From Platycnemis pennipes (Eukaryota > Arthropoda > Insecta > Odonata > Platycnemididae), in NCBI GenBank assembly GCA_933228895.1, contig OW121854.1, positions 13,023,131 to 13,087,130 of the forward strand: a DNA stretch of 64,000 bases. The letters run 5' to 3'. The notes beneath the pieces are model-generated. The model searched no databases. It worked only from the letters and a program-made list of their open reading frames with translations, and was not told the origin of the DNA. Every line of letters starts with the position of its first letter. Position 1 is the first letter of the stretch. The translations under genes and the position numbers were made by a program. This document shows positions 48,701 through 63,800 of the stretch, one piece after another.

Positions 48701-51700
48701 GTTAAGAACACAAACATTGTTCTGAAATTATCTGCGCTCGTATTTTCCTGAAATAATTATTAAAAAACATTGGATCACACCAAAATTGAACAAATACGAG
48801 TGATGTTAATGAAAAAAATTGGAAATAAAAAAATAATGGGTGCCAAGATAAGAACACAAAAATTGTTCTGAAATTATTTGCGCTACTATTTTCCTGAAAT
48901 AATTCTTAACAAACATTGGATAAGACCAAATTTGAACAAATACGCGTGATTTTAATAAAAAAAATTGGAAATCATATAATGAAAGGTGCAAAGTTAAGAA
49001 CACAAAAATTGTTCTGAAATTATTTGCGCTACTATTTTCTGAAATAAGTCTTTAAAAACATTGGATAAGACCAAATTTGAACAAATACGTGTGATGTTAA
49101 TGAAAAAAATTGGAAATCATAAAATGAAAGGTGCAAAGTTAAGAACACAAACATTGTTCTGAAATGATCTGCGCTCGTATTTTCCTGAAATAATTCATAA
49201 AAAACATTGGATTACACTAAAATTGAACAGATACGAGTGATGGTAATGAAAAAAATTGGAATTAAAAAAATAATGGGTGCCAATTTAAGAACACAAAAAT
49301 TGTTCTGAAATTAATCGCGCTACTATTTTCCTGAAATAATTCTTAAAAAACATTGGATCACACCAAAATTGAACAAATACGAGTGATGGTAATGAAAAAA
49401 ATTGGAAATAAAAAAATAATGGGTGCCAATTTAAGAACACAAAAATTGTTCTGAAATTATTTGCGCTACTATTTTCCTGAAATAATTCTTAACAAACATT
49501 GGATAAAAAAAAAATTTGAACAAATACGTGTGATGTTAATGAAAAAAATTGGAAATCATAAAATGAAAGGTGCAAAGTTAAGAACACAAAAATTGTTCTG
49601 AAATTATTTGCGCTACTATTTCCTGAAATAATTCTTAAAAAACATTGGATCAGACCAAAATTGAACAAATACGAGTGATGGTAATGAAAAAAATTGGAAA
49701 TAAAAAAATAATGGGTGCCAATTTAAGAACACAAAAATTGTTCTGAAATTATTTGCGCTACTATTTTCCTGAAATAATTCTTAAAAACATTGGATAAGAC
49801 CAAATTTGAACCAATACGTGTGATGTTAATAAAAAAATTGGAAATCATAAAATGAAAGGTGCAAAGTAAAGAACACAAACATTGTTATGAAATTATTTTC
49901 GCTACTATTTTCCTGAAATAATTCTTAAAAAACATTGGATCACACCAAAATTAAACAAATACGAGTGATGGTAATGAAAAAAATTGGAAATCATAAAATG
50001 AATGGTACAAAGTTAAAAACACACACATTGTTCTGAAATTATTTGCGCTACTATTTTCCTGAAATAATTCTTAAAAAACATTGGATAAGACCAAATTTGA
50101 ACAAATACGTGTGATGTTAATGAAAAAAATTGGAAATCATAAAATGAAAGGTGCAAAGTTAGGAACACAAACATTGTTCTGAAATTATCTGCGCTCGTAT
50201 TTTCCTAAAATAATTCTTAAAAAACATTGGATCACACCAAAATTAAACAAATACGAGTGATGGTAATGAAAAAAATTGGAAATAAAAAAATAATGGGTGC
50301 CAATTTAAGAACACAAAAATTGTTCTGAAATTATTTGCGCTACTATTTTCCTGAAATAATTCTTAAAAAACATTGGATAAGACCGAATTTGAACTAATAC
50401 GAGTGATGGTAATGAAAAAAATTGGTAATAAAAAAATAATGGGTGCCAAGTTAAGAACACAAAAATTGTTCTGAAATTATCTGCGCTACTATTTTCCTGA
50501 AAAAATTCATAAAAAACATTGGATAAGACCAAATTTGAACAAATACGTGTGATGTTAATGAAAAAATTGGAAATCATAAAATGAAAGGTGCAAAGTTAAG
50601 AACACAAACATTGTTCTGAAATTATCTGCGTTCGTATTTTCCTGAAATAATTCTTAAAAAACATTGGATCACACCAAAATTGAACAAATACGAGTGATGG
50701 TAATGAAAAAAATTGGAAATAAAAAAATAATGGGTGCAAAGTTAAGAACACAAAAATTGTTCTGAAATTATCTGCGCTACTATTTTCCTGAAATAATTCT
50801 TAAAAAACATTGGATACGACCAAAATTGAACAAATACGTGTGATGTTAATGAAAAAAATTGGAAATCATAAAATGAAAGGTGCCAAGTTAAGAACACAAA
50901 CATTGTTCAGAAATTATCTGCGCTCGTATTTTCCTTTAATAATTATTAAAAAACAAGGGATAACACCAAATTTGAACAAATACGAGTGATGGTAATGAAC
51001 AAAATTGGAAATAAAAAAATAATGGGTGCCAAATTAAGAACACAAAAATTGTTCTGAATTTATTTGCGCTACTATTTTCCTGAAATAATTCCTAAAAAAC
51101 ATTGGATAAGACCAAATTTGAACAAATACGTGTGATGTTAATGAAAAAATTGGAAATAACAAAGTGAAAGGTGCAAAGTTAAGAACTCTAACATTGTTCT
51201 GAAATTATCTGCGCTCGTATTTTCCTGAAATAATTCATAAAAAACATTGGATAACAACAAATTTGAACAAATACGAGTGATGGTAATGAAAAAAATTGGA
51301 AATCATAAAATGAAAGGTGCAAAGTTAAGAACACAAACATTGTTCTGAAATGATCTGCGCTCGTATTTTCCTGAAATAATTCATAAAAAACATTGGATTA
51401 CACTAAAATTGAACAGATACGAGTGATGGTAATGAAAAAAATTGGAATTAAAAAAATAATGGGTGCCAATTTAAGAACACAAAAATTGTTCTGAAATTAA
51501 TCGCGCTACTATTTTCCTGAAATAATTCTTAAAAAACATTGGATCACACCAAAATTGAACAAATACGAGTGATGGTAATGAAAAAAATTGGAAATAAAAA
51601 AATAATGGGTGCCAATTTAAGAACACAAAAATTGTTCTGAAATTATTTGCGCTACTATTTTCCTGAAATAATTCTTAACAAACATTGGATAAAAACAAAT

Positions 51701-54700
51701 TTGAACAAATACGTGTGATGTTAATGAAAAAAATTGGAAATCATAAAATGAAAGGTGCAAAGTTAAGAACACAAAAATTGTTCTGAAATTATTTGCGCTA
51801 CTATTTCCTGAAATAATTCTTAAAAAACATTGGATCAGACCAAAATTGAACAAATACGAGTGATGGTAATGAAAAAAATTGGAATTAAAAAAATAATGGG
51901 TGCCAATTTAAGAACACAAAAATTGTTCTGAAATTATTTGCGCTACTATTTTCCTGAAATAATTCTTAAAAACATTGGATAAGACCAAATTTGAACAAAT
52001 ACGTGTGATGTTAATAAAAAAAATTGGAAATCAAAAAATAAAAGGTGCAAAGTTAAGAACACAAACATTGTTATGAAATTATTTGCGCTACTATTTTCCT
52101 GAAATAATTCTTAAAAAACATTGGATCACACCAAAATTGAACAAATACGAGTGATGGTAATGAAAAAAATTGGAAATAAAAAAATAATGGGTGCCAATTT
52201 AAGAACACAAAAATTGTTCTGTAATTATTTGCCATACTATTTTCCTGAATTAATTCTTAAAAAACATTGGTTAAGACCGAATTTGAACTAATACGAGTGA
52301 TGGTAATGAAAAAAATTGGAAATAAAAAAATAATGGGTGCCAAGTTAAGAACACAAAAATTGTTCTGAAATTATCTGCGCTACTATTTTCCTGAAAAAAT
52401 TCATAAAAAACATTGGATAAGACCAAATTTGAACAAATACGTGTGATGTTAATGAAAAAAATTGGAAATCATAAAATGAAAGGTGCAAAGTTAAGAACAC
52501 AAACATTGTTCTGAAATTATCTGCGTTCGTATTTTCCTGAAATAATTCTTAAAAAACATTGCATCACAATAAAATTGAACAAATACGAGTGATGGTAATA
52601 AAAAAAATTGGAAATAAAAAAATAATGGGTGCCAAGTTAAGAACGCAAAAATTGTTCTGAAATTATCTGCGCTACTATTTTCCTGAAATAATTCTTAAAA
52701 AACATTGGATAAGACCAAATTTGAACAAATACGAGTGATGGTAATGAAAAAAATTGGAAATAAAAAAATAATGGGTGCCAAGTTAAGAACACAAAAATTG
52801 TTCTGAAATTATCTGCGCTACTATTTTCCTGAAATAATTCTTAAAAAACATTGGATACGACCAAAATTGAACAAATACGTGTGATGTTAATGAAAAAAAT
52901 TGGAAATCATAAAATGAAAGGTGCAAAGTTAAGAACACAAACATTGTTCAGAAATTATCTGCGCTCGTATTTTCCTTTAATAATTATTAAAAAACATTGG
53001 ATCAAACCAAAATTGAACAAATACGAGTGATGTTAATGAAAAAAATTGGAAATGAAAAAATAATGGGTGCCAAGATAAGAACACAAAAATTGTTCTGAAA
53101 TTATTTGCGCTACTATTTTCCTGAAATAATTCTTAACAAACATTGGATAAGACCAAATTTGAACAAATACGTGTGATTTTAATAAAAAAAATTGGAAATC
53201 ATAAAATGAAAGGTGCAAAGTTAGGAACACAAAAATTGTTCTGAAATTATTTGCGCTACTATTTTCCTGAAATAATTCTTAAAAAAACATTGGATAAGAC
53301 TAAATTTGAACAAATACGTGTGATGTTAATGAAAAAAATTGGAAATCATAAAATGAAAGGTGCAAAGTTAAGAACACAAACATTGTTCTGAAATTATCTG
53401 CGCTACTATTTTCCTGAAATAATTCTTAAAAAACATTGGATAAGACCAAAATTGAACAAATACGTGTGATGTTAATGAAAAAAGTTGGAAATCATAAAAT
53501 GAAAGCTGCAAAGTTAAGAACACAAACATTGTTCTGAAATTATCTGCGCTCGTATTTTCCTGAAATAATTCTTAAAAAACATTGGATAACACCAAATTTG
53601 AACAAATACGAGTGATGGTAATGAAAAAAATTGGAAATAAAAAAATAATGGGTGCCAAGTTAAGAACTCAAAAATTGTTCTGAAATTATCTGCGCTACTA
53701 TTTTCCTGAAATAATTCTTAAAAAACATTGGATAAGACCAAAATTGAACAAATACGTGTGATGTTAATGAAAAAAGTTGGAAATCATAAAATGAAAGGTG
53801 CAAAGTTAAGAACACAAACATTGTTCTGAAATTATCTGCGCTCGTATTTTCCTGAAATAATTCTTAAAAAACATTGGATCATACCAAAATTGAACCAATA
53901 CGTGTGATGTTAATGAAAAAAATTGGAAATCATAAAATGAAAGCTGCAAAGTTAAGAACACAAACATTGTTCTGAAATTATCAGCGCTCGTATTTTTCTG
54001 AAATAATTCATTAAAAACATTGGATCACCCCAAAATTGAACAAATACGAGTGATGGTAATGAAAAAAAAAGGAAATAAAAAAATAATGGGTGCCAAATTA
54101 AGAACACAAAAATTGTTCTGAAATTATTTGCGCTACTATTTTCCTGAAATAATTCCTAAAAAACATTGGATAAGACCAAATTTGAACAAATACGTGTGAT
54201 GTTAATGAAAAAAATTGGAAATCATAAAATGAAAGGTGCAAAGTTAAGAACTCAAACATTGTTCTGAAATTATCTGCGCTCGTATTTTCCTGAAATAATT
54301 CATAAAAAACATTGGATTACACTAAAATTGAACAGATACGAGTGATGGTAATGAAAAAAATTGGAATTAAAAAAATAATGGGTGCCAATTTTAGAACACA
54401 AAAATTGTTCTGAAATTATTTGTGCTACTATTTTCCTGAAATAATTCTTAAAAAACATTGGATAAGACCAAATTGAACCAATACGTGTGATGTTAATGAA
54501 AAAAATTGGAAATCATAAAATGAAAGGTGCAAAGTTAAGAACACAAAAATTGTTCTGAAATTATCTGCGCTACTATTTTCCTGAAATAATTCTTAAAAAA
54601 CTTTGAATAAGACCAAAATTGAACAAATACGTGTGATGTTAATGAAAAAAATTGGAAATCATAAAATGAAAGGTGCAAAGTTAAGAACACAAACATTGTT

Positions 54701-57700
54701 CTGAAATTATCTGCGCTCGTATTTTCCTGAAATAATTATTAAAAAACATTGGATCACACCAAAATTGAACAAATACGAGTGATGTTAATGAAAAAAATTG
54801 GAAATAAAAAAATAATGGGTGCCAAGATAAGAACACAAAAATTGTTCTGAAATTATTTGCGCTACTATTTTCCTGAAATAATTCTTAACAAACATTGGAT
54901 AAGACCAAATTTGAACAAATACGCGTGATTTTAATAAAAAAAATTGGAAATCATATAATGAAAGGTGCAAAGTTAAGAACACAAAAATTGTTCTGAAATT
55001 ATTTGCGCTACTATTTTCTGAAATAAGTCTTTAAAAACATTGGATAAGACCAAATTTGAACCAATACGTGTGATGTTTAATGAAAAAAATTGGAAATCAT
55101 AAAATGAAAGGTGCAAAGTTAAGAACACAAACATTGTTCTGAAATTATCTGCGCTCGTATTTTCCTGAAATAATTCATTAAAACATTGGATCACCCCAAA
55201 ATTGAACAAATACGAGTGATGGTAATGAAAAAAATTGGAAATAAAAAAATAATGGGTGCCAATTTAATACACAAAAATTGTTCTGAAATTATTTGCGCTA
55301 CTATTTTCCTGAAATAATTCCTAAAAAACATTGGATAAGACGAAATTTGAATTAATACGTGTGATGTTAATGAAAAAAATTGGAAATCATAAAATAAAAG
55401 GTGCAAAGTTAAGACCTCAAACATTGTTCTGAAATTATCTGCGCTCGTATTTTCCTGAAATAAGTCATAAAAAACATTGGATAACACCAAATTTGAACAA
55501 ATACGTGTGATGTTAATGAAAAAAATTGGAAATCATAAAATGAAAGGTGCAAAGTTAAGAACACAAACATTGTTCTGAAATGATCTGCGCTCGTATTTTC
55601 CTGAAATAATTCATAAAAAACATTGGATTACACTAAAATTGAACAGATACGAGTGATGGTAATGAAAAAAATTGGAATTAAAAAAATAATGGGTGCCAAT
55701 TTAAGAACACAAAAATTGTTCTGAAATTAATCGCGCTACTATTTTCCTGAAATAATTCTTAAAAAACATTGGATCACACCAAAATTGAACAAATACGAGT
55801 GATGGTAATGAAAAAAATTGGAAATAAAAAAATAATGGGTGCCAATTTAAGAACACAAAAATTGTTCTGAAATTATTTGCGCTACTATTTTCCTGAAATA
55901 ATTCTTAACAAACATTGGATAAAAAAAAAATTTGAACAAATACGTGTGATGTTAATGAAAAAAATTGGAAATCATAAAATGAAAGGTGCAAAGTTAAGAA
56001 CACAAAAATTGTTCTGAAATTATTTGCGCTACTATTTCCTGAAATAATTCTTAAAAAACATTGGATCAGACCAAAATTGAACAAATACGAGTGATGGTAA
56101 TGAAAAAAATTGGAAATAAAAAAATAATGGGTGCCAATTTAAGAACACAAAAATTGTTCTGAAATTATTTGCGCTACTATTTTCCTGAAATAATTCTTAA
56201 AAACATTGGATAAGACCAAATTTGAACAAATACGTGTGATGTTAATAAAAAAATTGGAAATCATAAAATGAAAGGTGCAAAGTAAAGAACACAAACATTG
56301 TTATGAAATTATTTTCGCTACTATTTTCCTGAAATAATTCTTAAAAAACATTGGATCACACCAAAATTAAACAAATACGAGTGATGGTAATGAAAAAAAT
56401 TGGAAATCATAAAATGAATGGTACAAAGTTAAAAACACACACATTGTTCTGAAATTATTTGCGCTACTATTTTCCTGAAATAATTCTTAAAAAACATTGG
56501 ATAAGACCAAATTTGAACAAATACGTGTGATGTTAATGAAAAAAATTGGAAATCATAAAATGAAAGGTGCAAAGTTAGGAACACAAACATTGTTCTGAAA
56601 TTATCTGCGCTCGTATTTTCCTAAAATAATTCTTAAAAAACATTGGATCACACCAAAATTAAACAAATACGAGTGATGGTAATGAAAAAAATTGGAAATA
56701 AAAAAATAATGGGTGCCAATTTAAGAACACAAAAATTGTTCTGAAATTATTTGCGCTACTATTTTCCTGAAATAATTCTTAAAAAACATTGGATAAGACC
56801 GAATTTGAACTAATACGAGTGATGGTAATGAAAAAAATTGGTAATAAAAAAATAATGGGTGCCAAGTTAAGAACACAAAAATTGTTCTGAAATTATCTGC
56901 GCTACTATTTTCCTGAAAAAATTCATAAAAAACATTGGATAAGACCAAATTTGAACAAATACGTGTGATGTTAATGAAAAAATTGGAAATCATAAAATGA
57001 AAGGTGCAAAGTTAAGAACACAAACATTGTTCTGAAATTATCTGCGTTCGTATTTTCCTGAAATAATTCTTAAAAAACATTGGATCACACCAAAATTGAA
57101 CAAATACGAGTGATGGTAATGAAAAAAATTGGAAATAAAAAAATAATGGGTGCAAAGTTAAGAACACAAAAATTGTTCTGAAATTATCTGCGCTACTATT
57201 TTCCTGAAATAATTCTTAAAAAACATTGGATAAGACCAAATTTGAACAAATACGAGTGATGGTAATGAAAAAAATTGGAAATAAAAAAATAATGGGTGCC
57301 AAGTTAAGAACACAAAAATTGTTCTGAAATTATCTGCGCTACTATTTTCATGAAATAATTCTTAAAAAACATTGGATACGACCAAAATTGAACAAATACG
57401 TGTGATGTTAATGAAAAAAATTGGAAATCATAAAATGAAAGGTGCAAAGTTAAGAACACAAACATTGTTCAGAAATTATCTGCGCTCGTATTTTCCTTTA
57501 ATAATTATTAAAAAACAAGGGATAACACCAAATTTGAACAAATACGAGTGATGGTAATGAACAAAATTGGAAATAAAAAAATAATGGGTGCCAAATTAAG
57601 AACACAAAAATTGTTCTGAAATTATTTGCGCTACTATTTTCCTGAAATAATTCCTAAAAAACATTGGATAAGACCAAATTTGAACAAATACGTGTGATGT

Positions 57701-57800
57701 TAATGAAAAAATTGGAAATAACAAAATGAAAGGTGCAAAGTTAAGAACTCTAACATTGTTCTGAAATTATCTGCGCTCGTATTTTCCTGAAATAATTCAT
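45800..57800. repeat. Block duplications of about 5.98 kb and 6.42 kb in satellite B
   Basis: Variants at about 46,061, 46,294, 47,053 and 48,806 recur at about 52,042, 52,275, 53,033 and 54,785 (offset 5,979-5,981, about 41 monomers). The match ends near 49,080 and 55,060. Sequence from about 49,150 to 51,200 then matches about 55,570 to 57,800 at offset 6,416. Confidence 0.8.
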
Positions 57801-60800
57801 AAAAAACATTGGATAACAACAAATTTGAACAAATACGAGGGATGGTAATGAAAAAAATTGGTAATAAAAAAATAATGGGTGCCAAGTTAAGAACACAAAA
57901 ATTGTTCTGAAATTATCTGCGCTACTATTTTCCTGAAAAAATTCATAAAAAACATTGGATAAGACCAAATTTGAACAAATACGTGTGATGTTAATGAAAA
58001 AATTGGAAATCATAAAATGAAAGGTGCAAAGTTAAGAACACAAACATTGTTCTGAAATTATCTGCGTTCGTATTTTCCTGAAATAATTCTTAAAAAACAT
58101 TGGATCACACCAAAATTGAACAAATACGAGTGATGGTAATGAAAAAAATTGGAAATAAAAAAATAATGGGTGCAAAGTTAAGAACACAAAAATTGTTCTG
58201 AAATTATCTGCGCTACTATTTTCCTGAAATAATTCTTAAAAAACATTGGATAAGACCAAATTTGAACAAATACGAGTGATGGTAATGAAAAAAATTGGAA
58301 ATAAAAAAATAATGGGTGCCAAGTTAAGAACACAAAAATTGTTCTGAAATTATCTGCGCTACTATTTTCCTGAAATAATTCTTAAAAAACATTGGATACG
58401 ACCAAAATTGAACAAATACGTGTGATGTTAATGAAAAAAATTGGAAATCATAAAATGAAAGGTGCAAAGTTAAGAACACAAACATTGTTCAGAAATTATC
58501 TGCGCTCGTATTTTCCTTTAATAATTATTAAAAAACAAGGGATAACACCAAATTTGAACAAATACGAGTGATGGTAATGAACAAAATTGGAAATAAAAAA
58601 ATAATGGGTGCCAAATTAAGAACACAAAAATTGTTCTGAAATTATTTGCGCTACTATTTTCCTGAAATAATTCCTAAAAAACATTGGATAAGACCAAATT
58701 TGAACAAATACGTGTGATGTTAATGAAAAAATTGGAAATAACAAAGTGAAAGGTGCAAAGTTAAGAACTCTAACATTGTTCTGAAATTATCTGCGCTCGT
58801 ATTTTCCTGAAATAATTCATAAAAAACATTGGATAACAACAAATTTGAACAAATACGAGTGATGGTAATGAAAAAAATTGGAAATCATAAAATGAAAGGT
58901 GCAAAGTTAAGAACACAAACATTGTTCTGAAATGATCTGCGCTCGTATTTTCCTGAAATAATTCATAAAAAACATTGGATTACACTAAAATTGAACAGAT
59001 ACGAGTGATGGTAATGAAAAAAATTGGAATTAAAAAAATAATGGGTGCCAATTTAAGAACACAAAAATTGTTCTGAAATTAATCGCGCTACTATTTTCCT
59101 GAAATAATTCTTAAAAAACATTGGATCACACCTAATTGAACAAATACGAGTGATGGTAATGAAAAAAATTGGAAATAAAAAAATAATGGGTGCCAATTTA
59201 AGAACACAAAAATTGTTCTGAAATTATTTGCGCTACTATTTTCCTGAAATAATTCTTAACAAACATTGGATAAAAACAAATTTGAACAAATACGTGTGAT
59301 GTTAATGAAAAAAATTGGAAATCATAAAATGAAAGGTGCAAAGTTAAGAACACAAAAATTGTTCTGAAATTATTTGCGCTACTATTTCCTGAAATAATTC
59401 TTAAAAAACATTGGATCAGACCAAAATTGAACAAATACGAGTGATGGTAATGAAAAAAATTGGAAATAAAAAAATAATGGGTGCCAATTTAAGAACACAA
59501 AAATTGTTCTGAAATTATTTGCGCTACTATTTTCCTGAAATAATTCTTAAAAACATTGGATAAGACCAAATTTGAACAAATACGTGTGATGTTAATAAAA
59601 AAATTGGAAATCATAAAATGAAAGGTGCAAAGTAAAGAACACAAACATTGTTATGAAATTATTTTCGCTACTATTTTCCTGAAATAATTCTTAAAAAACA
59701 TTGGATCACACCAAAATTAAACAAATACGAGTGATGGTAATGAAAAAAATTGGAAATCATAAAATGAATGGTACAAAGTTAAAAACACACACATTGTTCT
59801 GAAATTATTTGCGCTACTATTTTCCTGAAATAATTCTTAAAAAACATTGGATAAGACCAAATTTGAACAAATACGTGTGATGTTAATGAAAAAAATTGGA
59901 AATCATAAAATGAAAGGTGCAAAGTTAGGAACACAAACATTGTTCTGAAATTATCTGCGCTCGTATTTTCCTAAAATAATTCTTAAAAAACATTGGATCA
60001 CACCAAAATTAAACAAATACGAGTGATGGTAATGAAAAAAATTGGAAATAAAAAAATAATGGGTGCCAATTTAAGAACACAAAAATTGTTCTGAAATTAT
60101 TTGCGCTACTATTTTCCTGAAATAATTCTTAAAAAACATTGGATAAGACCGAATTTGAACTAATACGAGTGATGGTAATGAAAAAAATTGGTAATAAAAA
60201 AATAATGGGTGCCAAGTTAAGAACACAAAAATTGTTCTGAAATTATCTGCGCTACTATTTTCCTGAAAAAATTCATAAAAAACATTGGATAAGACCAAAT
60301 TTGAACAAATACGTGTGATGTTAATGAAAAAATTGGAAATCATAAAATGAAAGGTGCAAAGTTAAGAACACAAACATTGTTCTGAAATTATCTGCGTTCG
60401 TATTTTCCTGAAATAATTCTTAAAAAACATTGGATCACACCAAAATTGAACAAATACGAGTGATGGTAATGAAAAAAATTGGAAATAAAAAAATAATGGG
60501 TGCAAAGTTAAGAACACAAAAATTGTCCTGAAATTATCTGCGCTACTATTTTCCTGAAATAATTCTTAAAAAACATTGGATAAGACCAAATTTGAACAAA
60601 TACGAGTGATGGTAATGAAAAAAATTGGAAATAAAAAAATAATGGGTGCCAAGTTAAGAACACAAAAATTGTTCTGAAATTATCTGCGCTACTATTTTCA
60701 TGAAATAATTCTTAAAAAACATTGGATACGACCAAAATTGAACAAATACGTGTGATGTTAATGAAAAAAATTGGAAATCATAAAATGAAAGGTGCAAAGT

Positions 60801-63800
60801 TAAGAACACAAACATTGTTCAGAAATTATCTGCGCTCGTATTTTCCTTTAATAATTATTAAAAAACAAGGGATAACACCAAATTTGAACAAATACGAGTG
60901 ATGGTAATGAACAAAATTGGAAATAAAAAAATAATGGGTGCCAAATTAAGAACACAAAAATTGTTCTGAAATTATTTGCGCTACTATTTTCCTGAAATAA
61001 TTCCTAAAAAACATTGGATAAGACCAAATTTGAACAAATACGTGTGATGTTAATGAAAAAATTGGAAATAACAAAATGAAAGGTGCAAAGTTAAGAACTC
61101 TAACATTGTTCTGAAATTATCTGCGCTCGTATTTTCCTGAAATAATTCATAAAAAACATTGGATAACAACAAATTTGAACAAATACGAGTGATGGTAATG
61201 AAAAAAATTGGAAATAAAAAAATAATGGGTGCCAAGTTAAGAACACAAAAATTGTTCTGAAATTATCTGCGCTACTATTTTCCTGAAAAAATTCATAAAA
61301 AACATTGGATAAGACCAAATTTGAACAAATACGTGTGATGTTAATGAAAAAATTGGAAATCATAAAATGAAAGGTGCAAAGTTAAGAACACAAACATTGT
61401 TCTGAAATTATCTGCGTTCGTATTTTCCTGAAATAATTCTTAAAAAACATTGGATCACACCAAAATTGAACAAATACGAGTGATGGTAATGAAAAAAATT
61501 GGAAATAAAAAAATAATGGGTGCAAAGTTAAGAACACAAAAATTGTTCTGAAATTATCTGCGCTACTATTTTCCTGAAATAATTCTTAAAAAACATTGGA
61601 TAAGACCAAATTTGAACAAATACGAGTGATGGTAATGAAAAAAATTGGAAATAAAAAAATAATGGGTGCCAAGTTAAGAACACAAAAATTGTTCTGAAAT
61701 TATCTGCGCTACTATTTTCCTGAAATAATTCTTAAAAAACATTGGATACGACCAAAATTGAACAAATACGTGTGATGTTAATGAAAAAAATTGGAAATCA
61801 TAAAATGAAAGGTGCAAAGTTAAGAACACAAACATTGTTCAGAAATTATCTGCGCTCGTATTTTCCTTTAATAATTATTAAAAAACAAGGGATAACACCA
61901 AATTTGAACAAATACGAGTGATGGTAATGAACAAAATTGGAAATAAAAAAATAATGGGTGCCAAATTAAGAACACAAAAATTGTTCTGAAATTATTTGCG
62001 CTACTATTTTCCTGAAATAATTCCTAAAAAACATTGGATAAGACCAAATTTGAACAAATACGTGTGATGTTAATGAAAAAATTGGAAATAACAAAGTGAA
62101 AGGTGCAAAGTTAAGAACTCTAACATTGTTCTGAAATTATCTGCGCTCGTATTTTCCTGAAATAATTCATAAAAAACATTGGATAACAACAAATTTGAAC
62201 AAATACGAGTGATGGTAATGAAAAAAATTGGAAATAAAAAAATAATGGGTGCCAATTTAAGAACACAAAAATTGTTCTGAAATTATTTGCGCTACTATTT
62301 TCCTGAAATAATTCTTAACAAACATTGGATAAAAAAAAAATTTGAACAAATACGTGTGATGTTAATGAAAAAAATTGGAAATCATAAAATGAAAGGTGCA
62401 AAGTTAAGAACACAAAAATTGTTCTGAAATTATTTGCGCTACTATTTCCTGAAATAATTCTTAAAAAACATTGGATCAGACCAAAATTGAACAAATACGA
62501 GTGATGGTAATGAAAAAAATTGGAAATAAAAAAATAATGGGTGCCAATTTAAGAACACAAAAATTGTTCTGAAATTATTTGCGCTACTATTTTCCTGAAA
62601 TAATTCTTAAAAACATTGGATAAGACCAAATTTGAACAAATACGTGTGATGTTAATAAAAAAATTGGAAATCATAAAATGAAAGGTGCAAAGTAAAGAAC
62701 ACAAACATTGTTATGAAATTATTTTCGCTACTATTTTCCTGAAATAATTCTTAAAAAACATTGGATCACACCAAAATTAAACAAATACGAGTGATGGTAA
62801 TGAAAAAAATTGGAAATCATAAAATGAATGGTACAAAGTTAAAAACACACACATTGTTCTGAAATTATTTGCGCTACTATTTTCCTGAAATAATTCTTAA
62901 AAAACATTGGATAAGACCAAATTTGAACAAATACGTGTGATGTTAATGAAAAAAATTGGAAATCATAAAATGAAAGGTGCAAAGTTAGGAACACAAACAT
63001 TGTTCTGAAATTATCTGCGCTCGTATTTTCCTAAAATAATTCTTAAAAAACATTGGATCACACCAAAATTAAACAAATACGAGTGATGGTAATGAAAAAA
63101 ATTGGAAATAAAAAAATAATGGGTGCCAATTTAAGAACACAAAAATTGTTCTGAAATTATTTGCGCTACTATTTTCCTGAAATAATTCTTAAAAAACATT
63201 GGATAAGACCGAATTTGAACTAATACGAGTGATGGTAATGAAAAAAATTGGTAATAAAAAAATAATGGGTGCCAAGTTAAGAACACAAAAATTGTTCTGA
63301 AATTATCTGCGCTACTATTTTCCTGAAAAAATTCATAAAAAACATTGGATAAGACCAAATTTGAACAAATACGTGTGATGTTAATGAAAAAATTGGAAAT
63401 CATAAAATGAAAGGTGCAAAGTTAAGAACACAAACATTGTTCTGAAATTATCTGCGTTCGTATTTTCCTGAAATAATTCTTAAAAAACATTGGATCACAC
63501 CAAAATTGAACAAATACGAGTGATGGTAATGAAAAAAATTGGAAATAAAAAAATAATGGGTGCAAAGTTAAGAACACAAAAATTGTTCTGAAATTATCTG
63601 CGCTACTATTTTCCTGAAATAATTCTTAAAAAACATTGGATAAGACCAAATTTGAACAAATACGAGTGATGGTAATGAAAAAAATTGGAAATAAAAAAAT
63701 AATGGGTGCCAAGTTAAGAACACAAAAATTGTTCTGAAATTATCTGCGCTACTATTTTCATGAAATAATTCTTAAAAAACATTGGATACGACCAAAATTG